Positions 35,225 through 44,022 are shown, numbered from the stretch's first letter. The stretch is 64,000 nt of DNA from JASBTN01 sp965228805 (GCF_965228805.1 NZ_CBDDIE010000003.1:4076556-4140555); one strand, 5' to 3'. Notes: generated by a model not told the origin, from the letters alone. Numbers and translations are program-made.

Positions 35225-35788
35225 TTACGCGCGTTCGGCGTATTCCATCGTCTCGGTGTTCACGATGATCGCTTCGCCTTGCCCCACGAAGGGCGGCACC
35301 ATGACCTTGACGCCATTGTCCAGGATCGCCGGTTTGAAGCTGTTGGCAGCGGTCTGACCCTTCACGACCGGCTCGGTCTCTTCGACGGTGCAGGTCACCT
35401 TCTGCGGCAGGGTCGCATTCAGCGCCTCGGCCTCGTAGAACTCGACCACGATGGTCATGCCGTCCTGCAGGAAGGGGCGACGCTCCCCCAACAGCTCGGC
35501 CGAGATCTGGTTCTGCTCGTAGGTCTCGGTGTCCATGAAGATCAGCATGCCGTCATCTTCATAGAGGAACTGCTGATCCTTCTGCTCCAGCCGCACACGT
35601 TCGACCTTGTCCGCAGACCGGAAGCGTTCATTGAGCTTGGAGCCGTTGCGCAGGTTCTTCAGCTCGACCTGAGCAAACGCACCGCCCTTGCCGGGTTTCA
35701 CGTGATCGACCTTGACCGCGGCCCAGAGGCCATCGTTGTGTTCCAGCACGTTGCCGGGACGAATTTCGTTGCCGTTGATCTTGGGCAT
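35225..35788 (-). CDS. efp: Elongation factor P
   Basis: EF-P relieves ribosome stalling at polyproline stretches. The 187-residue protein has the three OB-like domains, with Lys34 in KPGKGGAF at the tip that is normally modified (beta-lysylation by EpmA/EpmB in enterics). The C-terminal signature region reads QTAANSFKPAILDNGVKVMVP. The ATG at 35788 gives the standard start MPKINGNEIRPGNV. It is monocistronic with its own terminator. Confidence 0.95.
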   Translation of the reverse strand: MPKINGNEIRPGNVLEHNDGLWAAVKVDHVKPGKGGAFAQVELKNLRNGSKLNERFRSADKVERVRLEQKDQQFLYEDDGMLIFMDTETYEQNQISAELLGERRPFLQDGMTIVVEFYEAEALNATLPQKVTCTVEETEPVVKGQTAANSFKPAILDNGVKVMVPPFVGQGEAIIVNTETMEYAERA

Positions 35789-36005
35789 GTCTTTACCACC
35801 CTGAAAGGTTGAACCGGTATCGGTAGCCCCTATATCTTGTGAGGCCCTGCCTGACAAGTTGACCATATACGGCGTGAAACCGCGTTCAGTCATGTAACAG
35901 GTGCATGACAGTCATGCGTTGGGAGGGATACCGAATCACGCGGAAAAAGCCATATTGGCCCGCACGCCGGAAAGAGCAAGAGCAATAAGAAACAAAGGAA
36001 GCCGA

Positions 36006-36317
36006 ATGTTGGATTCTGTGGACGGTACCGCATTCAACAACGAACAGGGCAACCGCGCACGCAAACTGTTTGCTGCCGTGGTGCTTGCCGCCCTGGACGA
36101 TGCGATCGCCGATGACAAGAAATACGGCAATGGTCCCGAGCAAATCGCCCGTTGGGCGCGCTCGCGGGACGGCCGCGAGGTGCTGAGCTGTGCCGGCATC
36201 GACCCGAACGAACGTGTGGTTTCGGGGCTGATGGAGTTCGTCTCGAAAGGCGTGCGCACCTCGGTGGCGCTGTCGCGCGAGGAAAGCGAACGCCGCGCCC
36301 AGGCCGAAGCCGCCTGA
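36006..36317 (+). CDS. Conserved hypothetical protein (103 aa)
   Basis: A soluble, helical protein (NNEQGNRARKLFAAVVLAALDDAIADDKKYGNGPEQIARWARSRDGREVLSCAGIDP). It has no known catalytic motif. The ATG at 36006 starts the ordered part; the frame is open upstream. It ends in a strong terminator. I do not know its function. Confidence 0.6.
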   Translation: MLDSVDGTAFNNEQGNRARKLFAAVVLAALDDAIADDKKYGNGPEQIARWARSRDGREVLSCAGIDPNERVVSGLMEFVSKGVRTSVALSREESERRAQAEAA

Positions 36318-36358
36318 AGAATACCCGCACCGCTGCCACGGTGACGGAGCAAGAAAAG

Positions 36359-36384
36359 CGCGCCCATCCAGGGCGCGTTTTTTT
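36359..36384 (+). terminator. Intrinsic terminator (possibly bidirectional)
   Basis: A 7-bp stem CGCGCCC (36359-36365) pairs with 36371-36377 and is followed by seven T. An A-run just before it could let it also end the minus-strand gene that stops at 36391. Confidence 0.85.
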
Positions 36385-36390
36385 CGTCGC

Positions 36391-36876
36391 TTACGGGTGA
36401 GAGGCCCCGCCTGCCACAGCTGCGGGGGCGCAGGGTTGCGCGGGATCGGGTATGTCGACCGGAATAAGCCCGGTGGTATCCAGGTAGTGATCAGGCGCTT
36501 GTTGCAGCCCCAACCAGGCCGTGGCCTCGGGCGCGCCCACAAAGCTGCGTGCCTGCATCCCCTCAATCACGCCCGCAAAGCCTGCGAACATGTTTGCCAT
36601 GCCCAGGGCCAGCTCCCCCGGCGCAATCATCGCATAGCGCAAGCGCCGCCGGGGTGCGGGCCGTATGTTCAGACGCATCGAGGCCTTGAGCACATCCTGT
36701 GCGCTCCAGCTTGTGCTGGTCAGCCCGCGCAGATCGATCAGCATGTCACAGAGCCCGTCAAACTCGGGCTCCTGCGCAATCATCTCGTAGAACCGTCGCA
36801 ACTGCTCGGGGGAGCCATGCCCCTGATAACTTTGCACGATGACGGCCTCACCAGGCCAGAACCGGAATTTCAACAC
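36391..36876 (-). CDS. Hypothetical protein (161 aa), possibly STAS/SpoIIAA-like
   Basis: The pattern (VIVQSYQGHGSPEQLRRFYEMIAQEPEFDGLCDMLIDLRGL, then a helical middle) recalls SpoIIAA-like domains that hold a beta-alpha fold. Assignment is weak. The GTG at 36876 is chosen as start because a full AGGAGG sits 6 bases upstream. It is a single gene on the minus strand. Confidence 0.5.
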   Translation of the reverse strand: MLKFRFWPGEAVIVQSYQGHGSPEQLRRFYEMIAQEPEFDGLCDMLIDLRGLTSTSWSAQDVLKASMRLNIRPAPRRRLRYAMIAPGELALGMANMFAGFAGVIEGMQARSFVGAPEATAWLGLQQAPDHYLDTTGLIPVDIPDPAQPCAPAAVAGGASHP

Positions 36877-36948
36877 AGCGCGCCTCCTGACCTTTAGTAT
36901 GATCAGCAGTCGTTCAGGTTGTAAATGGACGCAAAGGTTGACCCTAAG

Positions 36949-37788
36949 TCACCCCTGTGCGTCGCTTTGGCCAATCTCGTCCAGGTGCCGCTGCAGCGAC
37001 AGTTTGTCGAGGCTCTCCATCGGCAGATTCACGAAGATCGAGATGCGGCGCAGGAGCATGCGATAGGTCTCGGAAAAGGCCACGCGACGCTCGGCCTCGC
37101 CCCCTTCCACCTGAACCGGATCCGGCAGGCCCCAATGGGCGGTCATCGGCTGGCCGGGCCAGACCGGACAGGCTTCTGCCGCAGCCTTGTCGCAGACGGT
37201 AAAGACGAAATCCATCTGCGGCGCATCCGCCAACCCGAACTGATCCCAGCTTTTCGAGGCCAGCGCATCGACCGGGTGGTTCAGGTTCGCCAGCAGCTCC
37301 AACGTATAGGGATGCGCAGCATCCGCCGGGGCAGACCCGGCCGAGAAGGCACGGAACTTGCCCATCCCCTCGCGGGTCAGGATCGCCTCGGCCATCAGCG
37401 AGCGGGCCGAGTTGGCGGTGCAGAGAAACAGGACATTCTTGGTATCGGACATGGGAGGCTCCTGTCTTGTCCGGGGGGAAGAAAGCGGTGCGCAGAGCTC
37501 GGGCCGCCCGTCGCAGCAGTCATCGACGAGAAACCCGATCAGCCCGGCAATGCCCGCCTGGTCGGCGAAGTAACGGATCACCCGCCCCTCACGCCGATTG
37601 CGGATCAGCCCGGCATTCATCAGCGTCGCGAGGTGGGTGGACACGGTGCTCTGCGCGAGGCCCAGGGTGTCGCAGACCTCGCCCACAGGCAGACCGAAGG
37701 GACCCGCCTGGATCAACAGGCGGGTAAGCTCCAGCCGGGTGTCATGCCCGAGGGCGGCGAAGGCGGATATGGCGGTGTCGCGATTCAT
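36949..37788 (-). CDS. Fused ArsR regulator and ArsC-type arsenate reductase
   Basis: The 279-residue protein joins two proteins that are usually separate. Residues 1-100 are a winged-helix ArsR repressor (LGLAQSTVSTHLATLMNAGLI near 42-62, then CCDGRPELC, possible metal cysteines). Residues 113-260 are a low-molecular-weight-phosphatase-type arsenate reductase with the C-x5-R loop CTANSAR (Cys123 to Arg129). An internal Met113 has AGGAG 7 bases upstream, so the reductase may also be made alone. The pair suggests arsenate sensing and reduction; no exporter gene (arsB/acr3) is adjacent. Confidence 0.88.
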   Translation of the reverse strand: MNRDTAISAFAALGHDTRLELTRLLIQAGPFGLPVGEVCDTLGLAQSTVSTHLATLMNAGLIRNRREGRVIRYFADQAGIAGLIGFLVDDCCDGRPELCAPLSSPRTRQEPPMSDTKNVLFLCTANSARSLMAEAILTREGMGKFRAFSAGSAPADAAHPYTLELLANLNHPVDALASKSWDQFGLADAPQMDFVFTVCDKAAAEACPVWPGQPMTAHWGLPDPVQVEGGEAERRVAFSETYRMLLRRISIFVNLPMESLDKLSLQRHLDEIGQSDAQG

Positions 37789-37810
37789 ATATCGGGTATT
37801 CTCGATCTAT
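37787..37810. promoter_or_regulatory. Candidate ArsR operator
   Basis: An imperfect inverted repeat, ATATATCG-N8-CGATCTAT (7 of 8 arm positions pair), overlaps the ArsR-ArsC start codon. This is a good position for autorepression by the ArsR half. Confidence 0.5.
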
Positions 37811-37913
37811 TGAGTCATTTCAACCCCGATTCTGTAACACCCATGTGAAAGACCGGAGCGGGAGCGTCGCAAACGGGCTTGCGTGGGCGGGCCGGGCAGC
37901 GGACAAGACAGAT

Positions 37914-39359
37914 ATGACGAAAGCACTCATGATTCAGGGCACCGGTTCGAATGTCGGCAAGTCGATGCTGGTGGCAGGGCTGGCGCGGGCCTGTGTGCGC
38001 CGTGGGCTGAAGGTCGCACCGTTCAAGCCGCAGAACATGTCGAACAATGCCGCCGTGACAGCGGATGGTGGCGAGATCGGCCGCGCCCAGGCGTTGCAGG
38101 CGCTGGCCTGCGGGCTGGCTCCGCATACGGATATGAACCCGGTCCTTTTGAAACCGGAGAGCGAAACCGGCGCGCAGGTCGTCGTGCAGGGGCAGCGCTT
38201 TGCCACCACCGGGGCGCTGGGATATGGCAAGCTGAAAGCGCAGTTGCTGCCCAAGGTGTTGGAGAGTTTCGAGCGGCTGAAATCGGGCGTGGACCTGGTG
38301 CTGGTCGAAGGCGCGGGCAGCCCCGCCGAGATCAACCTGCGCCCCGGCGACATTGCCAATATGGGCTTTGCCGAGGCGGCGCGCGTGCCCGTGGTGCTGG
38401 CCGGTGACATTGATCGGGGCGGCGTGATTGCGCAGTTGGTGGGCACCCAGGCGGTGCTGCCGCCAGAGGATGCGGGGCGCATCAAGGGCTACCTGGTCAA
38501 CAAGTTCCGCGGCGACCCGCGCCTGTTCGAGGCGGGCGACGCCGAGATCGCCAGGCGCACCGGCTGGGCGGCTCTAGGTGTGCTGCCCTGGTTCGCCGAC
38601 GGCTGGCGCCTGCCCGCCGAGGATGTGCTGGACATCGCCTCGCAGGCAGGAGGCGCCATCAAGGTCGCGGTGCCGCAGCTGGCGCGGATTGCCAATTTCG
38701 ACGACCTCGATCCGCTGAGCGCGGAACCGGAGGTCACGGTCGAGATCGTGCCGCCCGGCCGCCCCCTGCCCGCCGATGCCAGCCTGGTGCTGATCCCGGG
38801 GTCGAAATCCACCATCGGCGACCTCAATTTCTTCCGCGCACAGGGCTGGGACATCGACCTTAAGGCGCATCTGCGCCGAGGCGGGCGGGTGCTGGGCATC
38901 TGCGGCGGCTACCAGATGCTGGGACGCGAGATTGCCGATCCGGAAGGGTTGGAAGGCAAGCCGGGCACGGTTGACGGGCTGGGGCTTCTGGATGTGACAA
39001 CCGTGCTGGAACCGGCCAAGACCCTGGCGTTGACCGAGGCGACCTGGGTTGAAACCGGCGATGCGGTGCAAGGTTATGAAATCCACCTGGGCCGCACCCA
39101 GGGGCCGGATTGCGCGCGCAACTGGCTCACGGTCGGTGACCGGCCCGAGGGGGCGGTCAGCGCGGATGGGCTGGTCCAGGGCACCTATCTGCACGGGCTG
39201 TTCAGCTCGGATCGCTTCCGCGCGGGATACCTGGCCGGGCTGGGCGCCGAGAACGCGGGAGAGAGCCACAGCCAGCAGGTCGAGGACACGCTGGATACGC
39301 TCGCCGCCCATATGGAGGCGCATTTGGATATAGACGCACTGCTGGCACTGGCCGAATAA
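37914..39359 (+). CDS. cobQ: Cobyric acid synthase
   Basis: This glutamine-dependent amidase adds four amides in cobalamin (vitamin B12) synthesis. The 481-residue protein has an N-terminal ATP-binding domain with QGTGSNVGKSM (7-17) and PFKPQNMSNNA (about 36-46). A class I glutamine amidotransferase domain follows, with the nucleophile in GICGGYQMLG (about 325). The ATG at 37914 is preceded by a weak site. I saw no cobalamin riboswitch in the 125-bp gap upstream. Confidence 0.92.
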   Translation: MTKALMIQGTGSNVGKSMLVAGLARACVRRGLKVAPFKPQNMSNNAAVTADGGEIGRAQALQALACGLAPHTDMNPVLLKPESETGAQVVVQGQRFATTGALGYGKLKAQLLPKVLESFERLKSGVDLVLVEGAGSPAEINLRPGDIANMGFAEAARVPVVLAGDIDRGGVIAQLVGTQAVLPPEDAGRIKGYLVNKFRGDPRLFEAGDAEIARRTGWAALGVLPWFADGWRLPAEDVLDIASQAGGAIKVAVPQLARIANFDDLDPLSAEPEVTVEIVPPGRPLPADASLVLIPGSKSTIGDLNFFRAQGWDIDLKAHLRRGGRVLGICGGYQMLGREIADPEGLEGKPGTVDGLGLLDVTTVLEPAKTLALTEATWVETGDAVQGYEIHLGRTQGPDCARNWLTVGDRPEGAVSADGLVQGTYLHGLFSSDRFRAGYLAGLGAENAGESHSQQVEDTLDTLAAHMEAHLDIDALLALAE

Positions 39360-39412
39360 GGCCGATTGGGCTGGAGGGTTAGCGTTCCACTCGCCTCGAC
39401 CACGACAATGGC

Positions 39413-39427
39413 CAGGGTGGGAGCCCG
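39413..39427. repeat. 15-base word shared with the 27.7-kb inverted repeat
   Basis: CAGGGTGGGAGCCCG occurs here and at 27765-27779, both in intergenic gaps and both followed within 12 bases by ACCGGCC. It suggests two members of a dispersed element family. Confidence 0.45.
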
Positions 39428-39450
39428 ACCGGCCTTTCCCCACGGGTCCA

Positions 39451-39480
39451 AAACGAAAACGCCCGCGACAGGCGCGGGCG
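39451..39480 (-). terminator. Intrinsic terminator of the PopZ-like gene
   Basis: A perfect 8-bp stem (39460-39467 with 39473-39480) is followed on the minus strand by a T-rich run (TTTTCGTTTT). It lies 25 bp after the stop codon. Confidence 0.8.
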
Positions 39481-39504
39481 TGAATTGCGTGGATGTTCAG
39501 CGGG

Positions 39505-40377
39505 TTATTCGAACTCGCGCAGGGTTAGGGCGCGCTGGATCTCGCGGCGCACCAGGCGGCGCACATTGCGGGTGATGCGTTCGCCCACGGTGCCCTGAAG
39601 CTCTTCACGCACGAGTTTCTGCACCATCTCGCGCAGGACCTCTTCGTCGATCACCGCCTCATCGAATGTTTCGTCGAACAGGGCCTCGGCGTCTTCCTCG
39701 ATCGAGTCGGGATCGGTCGCGGCCTCCGTCTCTGCGCGCTCCTCAGCGACGGGCGCGATCGAGATCACCTCAGCCTCTTCGACGGGCACCTCGGCCTCGA
39801 TGAACTGAGCTTCTTCCACCTCTTCGCCGTCCCGCGCCGCCCAGGCGGCATGTTCGAAGACGACGGTTTGCGGTTCCTCGGGCTCGACCTCGCTGCCATC
39901 GGGTTCCCAATCGCCGGGCGTATCGCTGATGACCGCTTCCAGCTCGGCAATGCGGCTTTCCAGGCTTTCAGGTGTTTCAACTTCAGATACCTGCGGGGTC
40001 TCGACCACCTCTTCCGGCTCCGGCCAGGCCATCTCCGCCAGCTCGGCCTCGTCACCCTCGGACGTCAGCGCGTCCTCCGCCACCTCTTCGCTGATCGGCT
40101 CGGAAATCGGGTCCGAGAGCAGCATGGGTTCAGGTTCACGCGCAGCGTGAGGTTCAGGCGCGTCCTGCAGTTCGGCCACTGGCGCCGCGGCTTCATGCAC
40201 GCGGAACGCCGGGGTCAGCACCAGCTTGTCGACGACTGGGGGCTCGGCGGGCGCGTCCACATGCGGCGCGGCCTCAGGCGCGACGGCCTGCGGTGCCTCC
40301 CCCACATTCTCGGATACCAGCCTGCGGATCGAGGACAGAACATCCTCAATCTCGGCATTGGTCACGGCTTCGGACAT
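39505..40377 (-). CDS. PopZ-like polar organising protein (inferred)
   Basis: The 290-residue protein has three parts. A short N-terminal amphipathic helix reads EIEDVLSSIRRLVSEN (9-24). A long Glu/Pro/Ala-rich acidic linker spans about 30-240. A C-terminal helical segment reads EEVLREMVQKLVREELQ and NVRRLVRREIQRAL (about 246-285). This is the PopZ/DUF2497 architecture; PopZ condenses at cell poles and anchors ParB-bound centromeres. The canonical WLD motif of Caulobacter PopZ is absent, so the call is by layout, not by clear homology. Confidence 0.5.
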   Translation of the reverse strand: MSEAVTNAEIEDVLSSIRRLVSENVGEAPQAVAPEAAPHVDAPAEPPVVDKLVLTPAFRVHEAAAPVAELQDAPEPHAAREPEPMLLSDPISEPISEEVAEDALTSEGDEAELAEMAWPEPEEVVETPQVSEVETPESLESRIAELEAVISDTPGDWEPDGSEVEPEEPQTVVFEHAAWAARDGEEVEEAQFIEAEVPVEEAEVISIAPVAEERAETEAATDPDSIEEDAEALFDETFDEAVIDEEVLREMVQKLVREELQGTVGERITRNVRRLVRREIQRALTLREFE

Positions 40378-40497
40378 GCCCTGCCCCTGTTTCTTGTTAC
40401 GTTACGCCTCTGACACAGTTTAACGGGCGGGATAGATTCGAACAACAGATGGCCCGAATTTTCGCGATTTCAGCCACTTGGCTGCCGAGAAGGCAAG

Positions 40498-40526
40498 AAA
40501 AAAGGCCCGGAGCGGGTCCGGGCCTT
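40498..40526 (-). terminator. Intrinsic terminator of the TolC gene
   Basis: A perfect 10-bp stem (40502-40511 with 40517-40526) with a 5-base loop ends on the minus strand in a T-run. It lies 18 bp after the stop. Confidence 0.9.
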
Positions 40527-40544
40527 GGATCTGGTCTGCCAGGT

Positions 40545-42002
40545 TTACTGCTTGCCCAACGCCTTCAGCACCGCATCCAGCTTCTCGCCCTGCGGGCTGA
40601 CCTGGCGCACCGGCGCGGTCGACACGGTGTTGTAATAGGCCTCGGGATCATAGGTCACGATGCCCAGGCGCAGGTGATCGGCGGTCAAAAGCCCCATGGA
40701 GGAAAGCAACTGATAGACCGCCAGGTACTGGTCGACACCGGCGGTGAGGCGGGCGTCTTCGGCGTCCAGCAGTTCCTGTTCGGCGTTCAGCACGTCGAGC
40801 GTGGTGCGCGCGCCCAGGCTGGCCTCTTCACGGGCGCCGCGCAGGGCGACGCGGCTGGCGCGGATCTGGCGGTCGGTGGCTTCGATCTGGGCGGTGGCAA
40901 TGGCCAGCTGCGCCCAGGCGTTGCCGACATTCTGGTCGACCGTATGACGCACCACATGCAGGTTGGCCCGCTGCGCTTCCGCCTGGGCCAGCGCCTGGCG
41001 ATAGAGTGCGGACAGGGCCCCGCCCTGATAGATCGGGCCACTGACCGACACCCCAACGGACGAGGTGAAATAGTCATTGGGATGTCGCGTAATCGGCATG
41101 ATCGGATCCCCGGCCGCATCCGTGACCACCCCCTGCGAAGCCCCGATGTTCAAAGTCGTGCTGGCACTGGCTGACACGCTCGGCTTCATGGAAGAGAGGG
41201 CCAGTTGCACGCCCAAGTCCGCAATGGTCACCTGCCGCTGGGCGCGCAGCATGTCAGGATGAGTACGGCGGGCGATGGCCTTGGCCTCCTCCAGCGTTGT
41301 CGCGGTCATCGGCGCGCGCGGCGGTGTCGCCAGGGCGCCGGGATAGTGGCCGGTCGCCGCCTTATAGGCTTCACGCGCAATCGCCATCTGGCCCTGGGCG
41401 GCCCCTTCGGCAGCACGGGCTGCTGCCAGACGGGCCTGGGCCTGGGCCACGTCGGTCTGGGTCACCTCGCCTACTTCGAACCGGTCATTGGCGGCGCGCA
41501 ACTCCTGCGTCAGCAGGCGCACATTGTTTGATTGCAGCGCAATCGAGTCGGCAGCCTGGCGCACATCCATGAAGGCAGAAACCGCCAGGAACAACACCTG
41601 CTGCTCGACCAGGGTCAGCGCGTCACGGGTGGCCAGAACGGTTTCCTTGGCGATATCGATACGCAACTTGCTGGCACCGAAATCATAAAGCAGCAACGAG
41701 GATGACAGCCCAACCGACCCGGTCAACGTGTCATCGCCCGAAAAGGTCGAGGAACGATCCGTATAGGTCCAGTTGGCCACGTAATTCAGCGTCGGGCGCA
41801 ACGCGGCCACGGCCACCGCCACATCCTCGTCCGCGGCGCGCAGAAGCGCGCGGTTCTGTTCCAGAAGGCCCGAGTGCTTGTAGGCCGAGATCATTGCGTC
41901 CGTCAGCGTCTCGGCCAGCGCGCCCATCGGCATCAGAACGAGGGCGGCCGAAGCAGCGCCTTTCACGAATTTGTGTTTCAGCCCTGCCAGCATGTCGGCC
42001 AT
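40545..42002 (-). CDS. tolC: TolC-family outer membrane channel
   Basis: The 485-residue protein has a signal peptide (after MADMLAGLKHKFVKG, cleavage near ALA-ETLTD) and two structural repeats of the TolC type. Long coiled-coil helices lie at about 95-240 and 310-430, with FEVGEVTQTDVAQAQARLAAA and the corresponding LGARTTLDVLNAEQELLDAE. It forms the outer-membrane exit duct for type I secretion and RND pumps, such as the one at 18.3-22.5 kb. An ATG at 41993 is an alternative start. The pcm-like gene lies 42 bp upstream. Confidence 0.9.
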   Translation of the reverse strand: MADMLAGLKHKFVKGAASAALVLMPMGALAETLTDAMISAYKHSGLLEQNRALLRAADEDVAVAVAALRPTLNYVANWTYTDRSSTFSGDDTLTGSVGLSSSLLLYDFGASKLRIDIAKETVLATRDALTLVEQQVLFLAVSAFMDVRQAADSIALQSNNVRLLTQELRAANDRFEVGEVTQTDVAQAQARLAAARAAEGAAQGQMAIAREAYKAATGHYPGALATPPRAPMTATTLEEAKAIARRTHPDMLRAQRQVTIADLGVQLALSSMKPSVSASASTTLNIGASQGVVTDAAGDPIMPITRHPNDYFTSSVGVSVSGPIYQGGALSALYRQALAQAEAQRANLHVVRHTVDQNVGNAWAQLAIATAQIEATDRQIRASRVALRGAREEASLGARTTLDVLNAEQELLDAEDARLTAGVDQYLAVYQLLSSMGLLTADHLRLGIVTYDPEAYYNTVSTAPVRQVSPQGEKLDAVLKALGKQ

Positions 42003-42044
42003 CCCTCTGGTTAATCGCGTTTTCCCCTAGATAGGAACGCCCGT

Positions 42045-42698
42045 TTACAAAACAAAGGCCCGGCGGGCCTCAAATCCGGGCAAAATCGGCGCGCCCGCGT
42101 TGAACGAGAAACGCCAGGCGATCTCGCCGTCGATCTTGTAGCCGATACGCACGGTGCCCAACATTCCGTCGGCGAAGATCGCGGCGATGCGCCCGCCTTC
42201 CTTCAGCTGGTCCAGCAGCGCCTCGGGCATGTGTTCGACCGCGCCGCCCAGAAGCGCCACGTCATAGGGGCCGTTCTTGGCATTGCCTTCGGCAAGCGGC
42301 CCGGCCATCACGGCGACATTGTCGAACCCGTTGGCCGAAAGGGCCGCCTCGGCCTCGCCGGCCATCGCCTCGTCTTCCTCAACCGCAACGACGAAATCGG
42401 CAATGCGCGCCAGAACGGCGGCACCATAGCCCAGGCCGCAGCCCACGTTCAGCACGCATTCGTCATTCTGCACGTCCAGCGCGTCGAGCATCTTGGCGAG
42501 CGTGCGCGGCTCCATCTCGACCCGGCCCGCGCCCAGATCCACATTACGCCCGGCATAGGCCACGTCGCGCTTGTCGTCGGGCACGAAAGCCTCGCGCGGG
42601 ACCGACAGCATGGCGTCGATGATCGGGTATTTGGTCACGTCCGAGGGGCGCACCTGGGTGTCCACCATCATGGTACGGCGGGCGGTGAAATCAGTCAT
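42045..42698 (-). CDS. pcm: Protein-L-isoaspartate O-methyltransferase-like protein
   Basis: The 217-residue Rossmann methyltransferase has VLNVGCGLGYGAAVLA (about 95-110, SAM binding) and VVAVEEDE following it. It aligns with PIMT, but the N-terminal substrate region (MMVDTQVRPSDVTKYPIIDAML) is of the divergent alphaproteobacterial type usually found beside tolC, so repair of isoaspartate is not certain. The ATG at 42698 fits; the open frame upstream runs through the tRNA. Confidence 0.8.
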   Translation of the reverse strand: MTDFTARRTMMVDTQVRPSDVTKYPIIDAMLSVPREAFVPDDKRDVAYAGRNVDLGAGRVEMEPRTLAKMLDALDVQNDECVLNVGCGLGYGAAVLARIADFVVAVEEDEAMAGEAEAALSANGFDNVAVMAGPLAEGNAKNGPYDVALLGGAVEHMPEALLDQLKEGGRIAAIFADGMLGTVRIGYKIDGEIAWRFSFNAGAPILPGFEARRAFVL

Positions 42699-42869
42699 GG
42701 TCGATCCATCCGTGGCTATAGCGAGCCTGTCTTGCCACAGATCGCCGGGGGCGGCAACATCCGCCCCCCACCCTGCGGCAAGATTGCCACGCGAAATCCG
42801 TGCAAATCCGGCACCGATCAGGGCTTGCACCCGGCACGACCTTGGGCTAAACCGCCTGCACCCTTCGGC

Positions 42870-42943
42870 GGCGAGTTGGCGGAGTGGTGACGCAGCGGAT
42901 TGCAAATCCGTGTACACCGGTTCGATTCCGGTACTCGCCTCCA
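42870..42943 (+). tRNA. tRNA-Cys (GCA)
   Basis: The 74-base sequence folds as a cloverleaf. The acceptor stem GGCGAGT pairs with ACTCGCC, the anticodon loop TTGCAAA gives anticodon GCA, the T-arm reads CCGGTTCGATTCCGG, and CCA is encoded at the end. It is followed within 70 bp by a phage-type integrase, as expected for a tRNA used as an integration target. Confidence 0.95.
42921..42943. other. Candidate attachment site (tRNA-Cys 3' end)
   Basis: The T-arm and acceptor 3' half of tRNA-Cys is the usual crossover site for integrases of this type. The element keeps the tRNA intact. Only one copy is visible here, so the core length cannot be set. Confidence 0.4.
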
Positions 42944-43005
42944 TTTAAAAACAATCACTTACATCACTCCTTGCCGTGTTTGAGGCCCCGCGTTTACAGG
43001 GGCGT

Positions 43006-44022
43006 TTACATTTTTGTGTCTTGAGACAGTGATTTTGCTCGATTGAGCTTGCGCAGAACCGCATCGCTTTCGTCCGGGCTTACCTGCGCATAATGCTCGA
43101 TTACCTGCGCCGCGTAGCGAACCGACCACCCCATCAGAACTGCGATTTGGCGCAAAGACAGATCGGCATTCAGCAATCTTGTCGCCGCTGTCCCGCGCGT
43201 ATCGGACAAAGTCTTCTCGCGCCCATCGATCCACGGTGGGATCTCCGCTTCGCGCCGGTCGATGGTGAAGGTGCCTTCCGGCGTCTCTGCGATCAGTTTC
43301 TCAAGGGCTGAAGTGGCCGGGATATATGCGATCTGGCCGCGCTTACTGGTCCTGAAACGAAGGCGCTTGCCGTGCGGCGTGTCTTCGAATTGGTCCATTT
43401 TGACCTGAACCAGATCAGCTGCCCGCAAACCGGTTTCGCATCCTGCGGTCAGGATCCTCTGCACCCATTTCGGCGCAAATTTGTTGAACTGGGCGATGTC
43501 GCCACTCGTCCAGATGATTTCTGTGCGGTTCGATTGGTAGAGCTTTTTAAGCTTGTGACAGTGATGCTCTTTCAGCTTTCCCTCTTCCACCGCCCAATTC
43601 AGAACGCGTGTCGCATGGGTGCCCGCCATGTCGTGCTGCTTGGGCGAATGGAGCCACTTCTTGCGCCAATTATTGACCTCGCCCCGCGAGGCGCGTTCTT
43701 CGAACATCGCGACAGGATCTGCACCGAATTCTTCGCGAAACAGCTCCAGCCATTTGCGGATATCAGCCTTTGAACGCTCAGCCTTGGGCAAGGACGCGCT
43801 GGACAGAAAATCGTCGACCAAGTGAGTCGTCAGATATTCAGCCGGGCTCACGGGCGTACCGCACTGCGAAAACGCATGGAAGAATTCGGGCTCTTTGGGG
43901 TTCGGGTCCGTCCCCTCCCAAAATTTGGGGCCGCCCCGCCAGGCATAGAAATGGTAGCGAACACCAGACACAACTTTGCGCCGGACACGGTGGACGCCCT
44001 TGGGAAGGTTACTTCTGGGCAC
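43006..44022 (-). CDS. Tyrosine recombinase/integrase
   Basis: The 338-residue integrase has an N-terminal core-binding part and a C-terminal catalytic domain. The first Arg is in GCETGLRAADLV, the second box reads SDTRGTAATRLL, followed by LMGWS (Trp in the H/W position) and the nucleophile in IEHYAQVS. The usual His of H-x-x-R is replaced by Ser. The GTG at 44022 is chosen because it overlaps the end of the upstream gene by 14 bp and opens with PRSNLPKGVHRVRR; a longer frame to 44226 would run across that gene. Its stop lies 63 bp from the tRNA. Confidence 0.88.
   Translation of the reverse strand: MPRSNLPKGVHRVRRKVVSGVRYHFYAWRGGPKFWEGTDPNPKEPEFFHAFSQCGTPVSPAEYLTTHLVDDFLSSASLPKAERSKADIRKWLELFREEFGADPVAMFEERASRGEVNNWRKKWLHSPKQHDMAGTHATRVLNWAVEEGKLKEHHCHKLKKLYQSNRTEIIWTSGDIAQFNKFAPKWVQRILTAGCETGLRAADLVQVKMDQFEDTPHGKRLRFRTSKRGQIAYIPATSALEKLIAETPEGTFTIDRREAEIPPWIDGREKTLSDTRGTAATRLLNADLSLRQIAVLMGWSVRYAAQVIEHYAQVSPDESDAVLRKLNRAKSLSQDTKM

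Noticed and set aside
37789..37913. Cobalamin riboswitch upstream of cobQ
   Set aside because: The 125-bp gap is too short and I saw no B12-box-like sequence.
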